From assembly GCF_002993325.1 (NCBI RefSeq), contig NZ_PVNO01000027.1, positions 248,001 through 312,000 of the forward strand: 64,000 nucleotides of DNA, written 5' to 3'. The stretch comes from Alteromonas gracilis. GTDB taxonomy: Bacteria; Pseudomonadota; Gammaproteobacteria; Enterobacterales; Alteromonadaceae. The notes beneath the pieces were generated by a model, which did no database searches, was not told the origin of the DNA, and saw only the letters and a list, made by a program, of their open reading frames with translations. Position 1 is the first letter of the stretch. Every line of letters starts with the position of its first letter. This document shows, in pieces, positions 54,582 to 62,634 of this stretch. Position numbers and translations under genes: made by a program.

Positions 54582-55253
54582 TTACTGCGCACTACCATAG
54601 CTTACAACGACTTTTTGTTTTAACGCTTCGCTTTCAATATCTAAATTGACAGGGCGTTTTAAAATAATATTGCCTTCAACAGTAACTGAAGCGCTTATAG
54701 ACAGCGTAGGTTTGTCATCAGATTTGCTTCCCCATGAGCTTTCATTCTCTCTGTAAATAATATCGCCATGTACGTGAGAATTACCAGAAAGCGTAATATC
54801 ACCGTTTAATGTTTTGATATGTTTCTCAATTTTGGTATCCGCTGCCGTGATATCACCATTTACTGATTCAACGCTGCCGCCCACGCTACTTTGAGAAGGC
54901 AGCGTTACGTTCCCATTTACAGTCTCTACGTCTTTAAGCACAGTTAAATGTGAGGATGCACTCACGTCTCCATTGACGATATCAATATTTCGGACAGTCA
55001 CATGACTACCCATTTCAAGGTTGCCGTTAACGATACTCACCTCATCAGCTCCACCATGATCACTTATCTCTACGTTTCCATTAACGGAAGAGATATCACC
55101 GGCATGTTTTCCCTCAGCAATATCAATATTGCCAAGAATAGAACTAAAGTCGCTGCCTTCTAATGCACTCGCGTTGCCCACATGTATAACGCAACCAGAA
55201 AGAAGAGATGCAGAAAGCAGTAGCGCTGTTGAAGTTAAAATAGACTTTTTCAT
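54582..55253 (-). CDS. Lipoprotein with VNG-repeat beta-solenoid
   Basis: A 223-residue exported lipoprotein. The lipobox LLSGC puts the lipidated Cys at residue 21. The body has at least six near-regular repeats of about 20 residues centred on (V/L)NG(N/D)(V/I/L) (SSVNGNVEIS, SIVNGNLEMG, DIVNGDVSAS, ETVNGNVTLP, ESVNGDITAA, KTLNGDITLS). This fits a short right-handed solenoid like bactofilin or DUF4097 proteins. The function is unknown; it is monocistronic. Confidence 0.75.
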   Translation of the reverse strand: MKKSILTSTALLLSASLLSGCVIHVGNASALEGSDFSSILGNIDIAEGKHAGDISSVNGNVEISDHGGADEVSIVNGNLEMGSHVTVRNIDIVNGDVSASSHLTVLKDVETVNGNVTLPSQSSVGGSVESVNGDITAADTKIEKHIKTLNGDITLSGNSHVHGDIIYRENESSWGSKSDDKPTLSISASVTVEGNIILKRPVNLDIESEALKQKVVVSYGSAQ

Positions 55254-56279
55254 ATTTTTATATCCTTAACGGTTTTATATATTTTTGATAGCACGCTTAT
55301 TTCGATGTGTTGATTAGTAAACTATCGAGCTTTACTTCAACGTTATTTATCACGTTACCCATCACGTTTTTCACGTTACGTGCCATTATTTTAAATCTAA
55401 TAAAAACATGGAGATAGCGTTTTTGTTAGAAAGGCGGAACTCTACACTGTGGCGTAATTATTAGCTTAATAGCCTCATCAACTAACGTGTAGTGCATTTG
55501 ACCATCTGAGATATGGATGCACGAAAGTACAGAAGCGGACAGACACTCGGCTCGCTAGAGAATTGATAGAAGTGGACAGACACTCGGCTCGCTAGAGCAC
55601 AGAAAGGGACACACACTTGAAAAGAGTGGTTTGAAGCCAACCTAATAAGGTTTAAGTGGGTGTCCAAAACTTGCACGTAAAACATTTACGAAAGTACAGA
55701 CGTGGACAGACACTTGAAACTCCGCTTTAAATTGAGAGGAGGCGTTTGATAAATGTGATTTTGTGTCAATCCGCTGAGGGATTTAAGTGGGTGTCCAGAG
55801 ATGACAGGTGACCAGAGATGACACCAAGAAATGCACTGGCACTGATGATGGTTTCGCAATATAAAGTAGCGGTGATAGAGTAAGTAAGGGCTGGATATGC
55901 GTATAACTTATTTATTGAACGCTGCCCTCCTTCTCACCCGAGAAGCGATCTTCATGACAGGTTTGGCAATAGCTGAATTAGAGCTACTTGATGACTCAGT
56001 GACAAACAAATTCCTTTTAACTTGATGCTAAGACCCCCGGTTTGGTGATAAGGCCTATAGTTTGCATACTAAATGATGAGTACGACTTGCCGACTTCAGT
56101 ATCTTCACAGATAAGAGGTGGTAAGAACGCTATTAATAGTCAGAGAAAAATAGTAAAGCGACATCGCCTGAACAAGGCGCCTTAGATATTTTCCTTCTGT
56201 GGTTAAGAACGTTTTTAAAAAAAACGACATTCATCTAATCGGCCAAGATGACAAACGACTAATCTAAACGGAGCAGTAG
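55254..56279. other. 1-kb gene-poor stretch with GGACAGACAC motifs
   Basis: Divergent gap between the lipoprotein gene and the DUF445 gene. I see no supportable gene; the minus frame at 55482-55685 runs through repeats. The stretch 55510-55800 holds the motif array listed separately. The rest is AT-rich with scattered poly-A tracts. Confidence 0.55.
55537..55713 (+). repeat. GGACAGACAC motif array with a 24-bp direct repeat
   Basis: Exact cores at 55537-55546, 55574-55583 and 55704-55713, plus GGACACACAC at 55608-55617, all on the plus strand. The first two are each part of an identical 24-base sequence (55537-55560 and 55574-55597). Farther on, AAGTGGGTGTCCA occurs twice (near 55651 and 55785), a diverged minus-strand form. 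Confidence 0.88.
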
Positions 56280-57566
56280 ATGCAGGACAAATATGCACAA
56301 TTGAATAAAGCTAAGCGGCTAGCCTTGTACTGTTTAATTTTTGCCGCGTGTGTATTTGTTTCAACAATATTATTTCCTAAGTTTTATACAGAATTGCAAG
56401 GTGCCTGGTGGTTGGGGCTTATAAAGATGGCCAGTGAGGCCGCGCTCGTTGGTGGCCTCGCCGATTGGTTTGCAGTGACCGCACTGTTTAAACCAATACC
56501 TGCAAAATATCCCATTCCTCACACCAACATAGTCGCTAGCAATAAGTCTGTTATTGCTAATAACTTGTCATTATTCGTAAAAGAAAAGTTCTTTCACCCA
56601 GAAGCGATAGAAAAGCTTATTCGCGATAGTGATCCTGCCAAAGGAGCGGGAAGATGGTTGTCCCAAAAGAAAAACGCTGCTCGTTTGAGCCGATTTTTGT
56701 GTGATGCTTTGGCTGGCGTGATGCGTGTACTTGATGATAAACCGGTGAAAGCATTTATCGCTAAAACCGCTCAGAAAGGTATTGATCAACTTGATCTTAG
56801 GCAGATGATGGTAACGTCATTAGGCGCTGTGACGAGAGAGCGGCAGCATCAAGTTGTCCTTGATAGGGTACTAGGAAAACTTGCCAAACTGCTCGCAGAG
56901 CCAGAGACCCAGATATACATAGCAGATACATTAGTTGTTTGGTTAAAAACTGAATACAGTCGAATAGAAAAGTTGTTGCCGTCTAGCTGGTTGAGTGAAC
57001 AGGGTGCGTTAATTGCTGTAAAAGCCGTTTCGAGTATTTTAGAAGACATATACGAAGATGAGCACCATCCGATTCGCCATGCCTTTGATGAGCATGTGCA
57101 CGAATTTTTATACGAGTTGCAGCACAGCCCATTAATGGAGAAAAAGGTAAACAGCTACCGCAAAAAGATTATTAATGATCCAGCACTAAACGCCTACGTT
57201 CAGCAGTCGTGGGCCAAGTTCCATCAATGGCTGTTGGCGTCTCTTGAAGAGAAAAATGGTAAAGCAGAGGTAAAGGTCTCTGGCCTTTTAACAGACCTAG
57301 GCACTACGTTGACGCAAGACAGTGAATTAGCAAAAGCATTTAACAAGCATATTGGTGAAGCGGCTAAATATATGGCGCCAGAGCTGGCTGAATTTCTTAC
57401 ACGCCACATTCGTGACACGATAAATAGTTGGGACGAACAAGAAATGGCGCAGCAGGTAGAGCTGAATATTGGGCGCGACCTTCAAAAAGTGCGAATTAAT
57501 GGCACGATTGTCGGTGGACTAATTGGGGCAATACTGTTTGGGATAGAAGCACTGATTGGCGTATAG
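56280..57566 (+). CDS. DUF445 family inner-membrane protein (YjiN type)
   Basis: A 428-residue protein with a membrane segment at about residues 15-35, the family pattern GALVGGLADWFAVTALFKPI (here AALVGGLADWFAVTALFKP), a long helical middle and a C-terminal membrane segment (VGGLIGAILFGIEALIGV). DUF445 proteins have no known function. AACGGAG lies upstream of the ATG. Confidence 0.88.
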   Translation: MQDKYAQLNKAKRLALYCLIFAACVFVSTILFPKFYTELQGAWWLGLIKMASEAALVGGLADWFAVTALFKPIPAKYPIPHTNIVASNKSVIANNLSLFVKEKFFHPEAIEKLIRDSDPAKGAGRWLSQKKNAARLSRFLCDALAGVMRVLDDKPVKAFIAKTAQKGIDQLDLRQMMVTSLGAVTRERQHQVVLDRVLGKLAKLLAEPETQIYIADTLVVWLKTEYSRIEKLLPSSWLSEQGALIAVKAVSSILEDIYEDEHHPIRHAFDEHVHEFLYELQHSPLMEKKVNSYRKKIINDPALNAYVQQSWAKFHQWLLASLEEKNGKAEVKVSGLLTDLGTTLTQDSELAKAFNKHIGEAAKYMAPELAEFLTRHIRDTINSWDEQEMAQQVELNIGRDLQKVRINGTIVGGLIGAILFGIEALIGV

Positions 57567-57662
57567 CGTTCTTCGCAAACAGACAAATGCAGCATAGTTG
57601 AAAATTTGTCGCAGCATTGATTAGTTGGAGATTAAAATAATAATCGCTGCTGCACGCTCTCT

Positions 57663-58316
57663 TTATTTAACGTGAAGAGCGAATACTAGATTATCAGCTT
57701 CAACCTTACCCTTTAAACCACCTTTTAATACAGAGCGTTCAAGACGGTTGATAGTATAGTTATCGGAGTAAAGGGACGAAACTGTATCTTCATTTACGCT
57801 AAATGGAGGGCCTGCCATTTCGTTTTGATCGTACTCGAATGAAATGATTAGCTGGGGGGCGCATTGAGTAATAGCCATTAAATGCGCAGCATATTGCTCG
57901 CGAAGCGGGCTAGGTAGTGCTACCAATGCCGCTCTGTCGTAAATACCCGTTACCTCGCCTAAGTCGGTTAGCGTTAGTTTAAAGATATCACCAACGTATA
58001 TGGTCAAACTATCTTTAGCATAAATTTTACCGTTTACTGTAGTGGTAACGGTAGGCTCCACATCTAGCTCTTCAAACAACTGAATGATTGCTAATTCGCT
58101 AAGCTCAGCACCTACTACATCACATCCTTGAGAAAGCAACCAGCCTATGTCTCGTGTCTTCCCGCAAAGTGGTACAAATATACGTTTTAAAGAAGCTTGA
58201 GAGGTTTCGTCACCCAGTAGAAAAGACGCGTACTTTACAAGAAGTGCATTGCCTTTTGGTTCATGAAATCCAATTTCGTTCTTTTGCCATTTACTATGCC
58301 AAAAACTATGTTCCAT
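57663..58316 (-). CDS. tpm: Thiopurine S-methyltransferase family protein
   Basis: SAM-dependent methyltransferase of 217 residues. HSFWHSKWQKNEIGFHE is the typical N-terminus, and VPLCGKTRDIGWLLSQGCDVVGAELS is SAM motif I. YDRAALVALP follows. I chose the ATG at 58316 behind AGAGG. Bacterial Tpm proteins methylate thiopurines and metalloid ions such as selenite and tellurite. Confidence 0.93.
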   Translation of the reverse strand: MEHSFWHSKWQKNEIGFHEPKGNALLVKYASFLLGDETSQASLKRIFVPLCGKTRDIGWLLSQGCDVVGAELSELAIIQLFEELDVEPTVTTTVNGKIYAKDSLTIYVGDIFKLTLTDLGEVTGIYDRAALVALPSPLREQYAAHLMAITQCAPQLIISFEYDQNEMAGPPFSVNEDTVSSLYSDNYTINRLERSVLKGGLKGKVEADNLVFALHVK

Positions 58317-58379
58317 TAGAAAACCTCTTAGCAATACGCAGAGCGAGCTCCGCAAACAATTTTATTTTCAAAAGAAGAT

Positions 58380-58407
58380 AAAAAAGCAGCGCGAGATGGC
58401 TGCTTTT
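58380..58407 (-). terminator. Terminator after bamE
   Basis: On the minus strand AAAAGCAGC pairs with GCTGCTTTT across an eight-base loop, with T-rich sequence after it. Confidence 0.82.
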
Positions 58408-58416
58408 ATAGAGATA

Positions 58417-58773
58417 TTAATTATCAAGCGGTGTGTTGAAGTCTTCAGATAATTCGAAGTCACCTTCAACAGTTGTCACTTTGTCATCGACAAAGTTTAT
58501 GACCATTTGCTTTTGAAAATCTTCTCCGCGTTTTTTCATACCGCGCTTCATATCATATACATAGTACCAAGTATCATCGTCGAACGAGTCTTGGACAACC
58601 GGATTTCCTAGTACATAGATAACTTGCTCTTTTGTCATTCCAACGCGTAGCTTTTCAACGTCTCTCTGGTCTAGAAAGTTTCCTTGAGGAACGTCGATTC
58701 GATAGATCCAGTTCGAGCAAGCCGTTGATGTTAATGTGATACCAAGAATTACTAATAGATGGTGCAACTTCAT
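58417..58773 (-). CDS. bamE: Outer membrane assembly lipoprotein BamE
   Basis: Small lipoprotein of the Bam complex that inserts outer-membrane proteins. The signal peptide ends in the lipobox STAC (Cys19). QGNFLDQRDVEKLRVGMTKEQVIYVLGNPVVQD is the SmpA/BamE signature. 118 residues, normal. It lies upstream of a terminator and about 124 bases downstream of the recN stop on the other side of its promoter. Confidence 0.95.
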   Translation of the reverse strand: MKLHHLLVILGITLTSTACSNWIYRIDVPQGNFLDQRDVEKLRVGMTKEQVIYVLGNPVVQDSFDDDTWYYVYDMKRGMKKRGEDFQKQMVINFVDDKVTTVEGDFELSEDFNTPLDN

Positions 58774-58897
58774 TCGTTAATTTGTCCAGTATTGCCTTTG
58801 TTAGTGCCATCGAAGCTCGCTAATGCGAATTTCGCGGCTGTTTTATTGCAAGCGCGAAGGCATGCTACATTGACAACTATGACCAATCAACTGCATT

Positions 58898-60583
58898 TTA
58901 GTTCGATGCAGCGCTTTTAAGCAGCTCTTTTGCATTCGCTAACGCTGATTTTGTAACTTTATCGCCGGCTAGCAGTCTCGCAAGTTCATCAATTCTATCT
59001 TGCTTGGTAAGCGGCAGCATTTGGGTTTCTGTGCTCTCACCATCGGTAATCTTGGTTACAAAAAGTTGATTGTGTGCCTGGGCGGCAACCTGAGGCAAAT
59101 GCGTTACACACATTACTTGTGACTGGCTGCCTAGCTTACGAAGCAAGCCGCCAACAATAGAGGCTGTAGGGCCACTGATGCCTGTGTCCACTTCGTCAAA
59201 AATCATTGTTGGTGTGGCGTGATGGTCGCTTGCAATCACTTGAATCGCTAACCCAATGCGAGAAAGCTCACCGCCTGACACGACTCTGTCCAGTTTATCT
59301 GCGTCTTGACCCGGGTTAGTCGAGACCTTAAATTCCACTGAATCTAACCCCGTACTTACAGGTTTTTTAAGTTCATCATACTGTATTTGAATATCAACTT
59401 TTGCGTGAGGCATATTCATCTGACGAATTTGCGTTTCAATATCTTCACTTAGTTTTCGCGCCGCCCGCTGCCTACTTTCCGAAAGGCTTTGTGTTGCAAC
59501 TAAATAAGCTGTTCTTGCCTCGGCGACTTCACTTTCTAATGTGCCTAAAAGCGTTTCTTGATCTGACAGTGATGCGAACTCAGCAGCCAATTCTTGATGG
59601 TGCTGATAAAGGGCCTCGGGCATGACTGAATGTTTACGCGCCAAATCCATCGCCTTGGCATAACGAGCTTCAACCTGTTGAAGGCGTAAAGGATCGATTT
59701 CTAATTGGTCACAATAGCTACGCAACTCGCTTGCCGCTTCTTCTACTTGAATGGCGGCATCGTTTAATAGTGCAATCATTGGCGTCAGACTAGCGTCGTG
59801 CGCTTCTAACTCACCCAATCGCTCTATGCTGCTTTGTATGACAGAAAGCGCGTTTCCCTCATCGTTTTCATACAAGTTATACACACTTGTTTGCGCTTGC
59901 TCTAACAAGCTTTGCCCATTACTTAAACGCTTGTGCTCCGTTTCCAGCTCTTCAAACTCGCCATCCTCAATAGCGAACTCGTCGAGTTCCTGTACTTGAT
60001 AGGTAAGAAGCTGAAGACGGTCTTCTCGTTGCTGAGCTTGTTCTTGAAGTGTTTTGAGTGTGCGCTGCTTGTCTCTCCATTGGGAGTATGCGTCTTTTAC
60101 CTTTTCTAAAACATCATTGTGTTTTGCATACCCATCGACGAGGTCGCGTTGGTGGTCTTCCTTAAGTAGTTGAAGGTGGGTGTTTTGCCCGTGAATGGCA
60201 AGTAAAAACTGCCCCAGTCCCTTTAACTGCTGCAATGAAGCAGGCACACCATTGATGAATGCTTTTGAGCGACCTTCTTTTGAAATAACGCGGCGAATGA
60301 AGCAGCTGTTTTCATCTTCATCAGATGTTAGCTCATGCTCGTCAAGAAACGCTTTGGCCAACTCATTTTCACTGAGTGAAAAGTGAGCAATGATTTCAGC
60401 TTTAGCACTGCCTTTGCGAACGGCATTTGCATCTGCACGTTCTCCCAAACAAAGGCTCAAAGCGTCTATAGCAATAGATTTACCAGCACCGGTTTCACCC
60501 GTAATCGCAGTAAGCCCGTTTTCAAGCTGAACTGACAACTGTTTGACAACTGCAAAATTAGAAATAGAAAGATGCGCTAACAT
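58898..60583 (-). CDS. recN: DNA repair protein RecN
   Basis: SMC-like ATPase for double-strand break repair. Walker A GETGAGKS lies near residue 30, long coiled coils run through about residues 160-370, and the C-terminal half has VSGGELSRIGLAIQ and MIFDEVDTGISG. I chose the ATG at 60583 (MLAHLSISNF), which matches the E. coli start; the open frame has a GTG two codons upstream. Two LexA boxes lie 25-60 bases upstream, so it is SOS-controlled. Confidence 0.96.
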   Translation of the reverse strand: MLAHLSISNFAVVKQLSVQLENGLTAITGETGAGKSIAIDALSLCLGERADANAVRKGSAKAEIIAHFSLSENELAKAFLDEHELTSDEDENSCFIRRVISKEGRSKAFINGVPASLQQLKGLGQFLLAIHGQNTHLQLLKEDHQRDLVDGYAKHNDVLEKVKDAYSQWRDKQRTLKTLQEQAQQREDRLQLLTYQVQELDEFAIEDGEFEELETEHKRLSNGQSLLEQAQTSVYNLYENDEGNALSVIQSSIERLGELEAHDASLTPMIALLNDAAIQVEEAASELRSYCDQLEIDPLRLQQVEARYAKAMDLARKHSVMPEALYQHHQELAAEFASLSDQETLLGTLESEVAEARTAYLVATQSLSESRQRAARKLSEDIETQIRQMNMPHAKVDIQIQYDELKKPVSTGLDSVEFKVSTNPGQDADKLDRVVSGGELSRIGLAIQVIASDHHATPTMIFDEVDTGISGPTASIVGGLLRKLGSQSQVMCVTHLPQVAAQAHNQLFVTKITDGESTETQMLPLTKQDRIDELARLLAGDKVTKSALANAKELLKSAASN

Positions 60584-60607
60584 AACCACACTCGGAAAAA
60601 GTTGAAC

Positions 60608-60642
60608 ATGATGATATATACAGTAACTGATAATATATACAG
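60608..60642 (-). promoter_or_regulatory. Two LexA (SOS) boxes upstream of recN
   Basis: Plus-strand CTGATAATATATACAG at 60627-60642 fits CTG-N10-CAG exactly. ATGATGATATATACAG at 60608-60623 differs in the first base of the motif. Their centres are 19 bases apart. E. coli recN also has more than one LexA site. Confidence 0.82.
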
Positions 60643-60796
60643 TGTTTAGCTGTGTAAAGTGAAGTCGTATGAAAATTGATAAAAAATAGAGTGGAGAGGG
60701 GTAAGCTTTTGAATTTATGAGGCTTATAAATATTTTAGTGCAGGTTGGTTACGAGTAACAGCTATATCAGAATAAGAGGTTATTTTTTTTATACAG

Positions 60797-60823
60797 TAAA
60801 AAGGAGAGCAAAAGCTCTCCTTT
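60797..60823 (-). terminator. Terminator after dps
   Basis: AAAGGAGAGC pairs with GCTCTCCTTT around a four-base loop, with T-runs outside on both strands. Confidence 0.88.
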
Positions 60824-60886
60824 ATAAAAATCTATCTAAGTCTGTATTGTGCTGCTTTAAATTAGCAGCGCACCCAAGGCTAGAGA

Positions 60887-61396
60887 TTACTGTTGCAATT
60901 CACCGCTGCCAGATTCGATGTGGGCGCGAACGAACCATTGGAACTGTTCTAAATCAGCTAATTGACCTGTAATCATGTCTTCTGAAACAGGGTCAATGTC
61001 ACCCAAAATCTCTAGTGCTTTTCTGTGATCGCCGTTCACGCCATCATAAACAGCATCTAGCGCTTTAAGGTGGTCAAGCACTAAGCCTTTACCTAGCTGA
61101 TAATCTTCCCAGCTGCGACCCTCTACAATCGCTTTTGGTGTGCCCTTAGGTACACCGCCCAACGTGGCAATACGCTCTGCGATGGTGTCGGTCATACCAC
61201 GAACCGCATCAACCTGCGGATCCAACATTTCGTGCACACCGATAAAATTCGGTCCCACAACATTCCAGTGAACGTGTTTAAGTGTAAGCTGTAAATCTAA
61301 TAGCGCGACCAATCGTTGATCCAATACCTTAATAGTTTTGGCAGCGGCATCGTTATCCATTCCTGGGGCTGTAAATTTGATATTGGTATTACTCAT
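60887..61396 (-). CDS. dps: DNA protection during starvation protein
   Basis: Ferritin-like dodecamer subunit of 169 residues that stores iron and shields DNA. The ferroxidase ligands are visible in LTLKHVHWNVVGPNFIGVHEMLDPQVD (His, His, Asp, and Glu later). The 20-residue N-terminal tail is less basic than in E. coli Dps, so DNA binding may be weaker. A GGAGAT site lies before the ATG. Confidence 0.95.
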   Translation of the reverse strand: MSNTNIKFTAPGMDNDAAAKTIKVLDQRLVALLDLQLTLKHVHWNVVGPNFIGVHEMLDPQVDAVRGMTDTIAERIATLGGVPKGTPKAIVEGRSWEDYQLGKGLVLDHLKALDAVYDGVNGDHRKALEILGDIDPVSEDMITGQLADLEQFQWFVRAHIESGSGELQQ

Positions 61397-61599
61397 GATA
61401 TCTCCTATTGCTGAATAAAATATCAGCGAACTGTTAACAAGAACTCATGAGAGTAAAGGAAGTCTAGCTTCGCCTTGTAAATCATTTCGCTGAGAACTTG
61501 ACTAAGAAGGTGCAACAGGTATGCCGTATACGAGAATGTTTATAAGTAACGGATTTCTATAACCATTTTTGGTAGTATTAAAAAATCTTTATTTTTCAA

Positions 61600-61628
61600 G
61601 CCTGTAGCTTTGGGAAAATGCTACAGGC
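61600..61628 (-). terminator. Hairpin after nadK, probable terminator
   Basis: GCCTGTAGC and GCTACAGGC form a nine-base-pair stem with an 11-base loop. The T-run after it on the minus strand is interrupted (TTGAAAAAT), so strength is uncertain. Confidence 0.5.
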
Positions 61629-61668
61629 TCATGTAATAAATGCACGATAGAGGGTGTTGCGCGGGAAT

Positions 61669-62544
61669 CTAGTAAAGCTTGCTGCCCCAACCTAGTTTTT
61701 TGCGAAGTACATTGAAATAGCTATAGCCTTTGGGATGGACTAAATGAAGTTTATCGGTACTTTTGTTTATTCGAATCTCGTCGCCCGGCAGAACCGGAAG
61801 TACAATATGGCTGTCGCAGCTCACCTGTAGAGAATGGCTATTTACCTTTGATACCTTCATCGATACTTGGCTGTCGGCGTCAACAACAATAGGGCGACTG
61901 CTAAGAGTATGGGGGAACATGGGCACTAGCGTAAGGGCGTCTAGTTTAGGCATGATGATAGGGCCACCAGCAGAGAGTGAATACGCCGTTGAACCTGTTG
62001 GTGTGGCAACAATCAGCCCGTCACTGCGTTGGCTAAACACGAACTGCTCATCTATATAGATTTCGAACTCCATCATATGAGCAACTTTTCCGTGATGCAG
62101 CACCACTTCATTCATTGCAGAGTTATTACTTTTGAGTTTTTCATGCCTGTAAACACCCACTTCAAGCAGAAACCGTTCTTCAACTACGCATTCCCCAGTA
62201 AAAATGAGATCGAGTTGTTGAGTAATTTCATCGGGGTGAATGTCTGTTAAAAAGCCTAAATTTCCGCGATTGACGCCCACCACGTGAATGTCGAAACGTG
62301 CCAGTACACGAGCGGCGCCGAGCATACTACCGTCACCACCAACAACAACAGCTAAATCAGCGTTTTTACCGATGGCAACAAGATTACAGCTTTCAAAATT
62401 TTCAGTTTCAAGCTCTTCAGCAATGGTTTCTTCAACAAGCAGTTTGCATCCTTTGGCCAGCAAATAGTCCGCAAGAATGTTTAAGCTGTCATGGGTTGCA
62501 GCGTGCTGAGGCTTTCCGATTAACGCAACGGTTTGATAGGGCAT
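61669..62544 (-). CDS. nadK: NAD kinase
   Basis: Makes NADP from NAD with [14 protein letters not shown] is the GGDGS nucleotide motif. [17 protein letters not shown] and [22 protein letters not shown] are the NAD-binding blocks. Length 291 is normal. It is divergent in layout from recN in most relatives, but here both lie on the minus strand with dps between them. Confidence 0.96.
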   Translation of the reverse strand: MPYQTVALIGKPQHAATHDSLNILADYLLAKGCKLLVEETIAEELETENFESCNLVAIGKNADLAVVVGGDGSMLGAARVLARFDIHVVGVNRGNLGFLTDIHPDEITQQLDLIFTGECVVEERFLLEVGVYRHEKLKSNNSAMNEVVLHHGKVAHMMEFEIYIDEQFVFSQRSDGLIVATPTGSTAYSLSAGGPIIMPKLDALTLVPMFPHTLSSRPIVVDADSQVSMKVSKVNSHSLQVSCDSHIVLPVLPGDEIRINKSTDKLHLVHPKGYSYFNVLRKKLGWGSKLY

Positions 62545-62634
62545 GGAATGCTAATGTCCTTTCATTTCCAATGGTTGGACATTAGCACAGGTATTTCGTA
62601 AAAGAAAAGCGTAAAGCGATTCAAAGCATGAGGT

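Noticed and set aside
55482..55685. Minus-strand frame of 67 codons
   Set aside because: It runs through the motif array and has no ribosome site.
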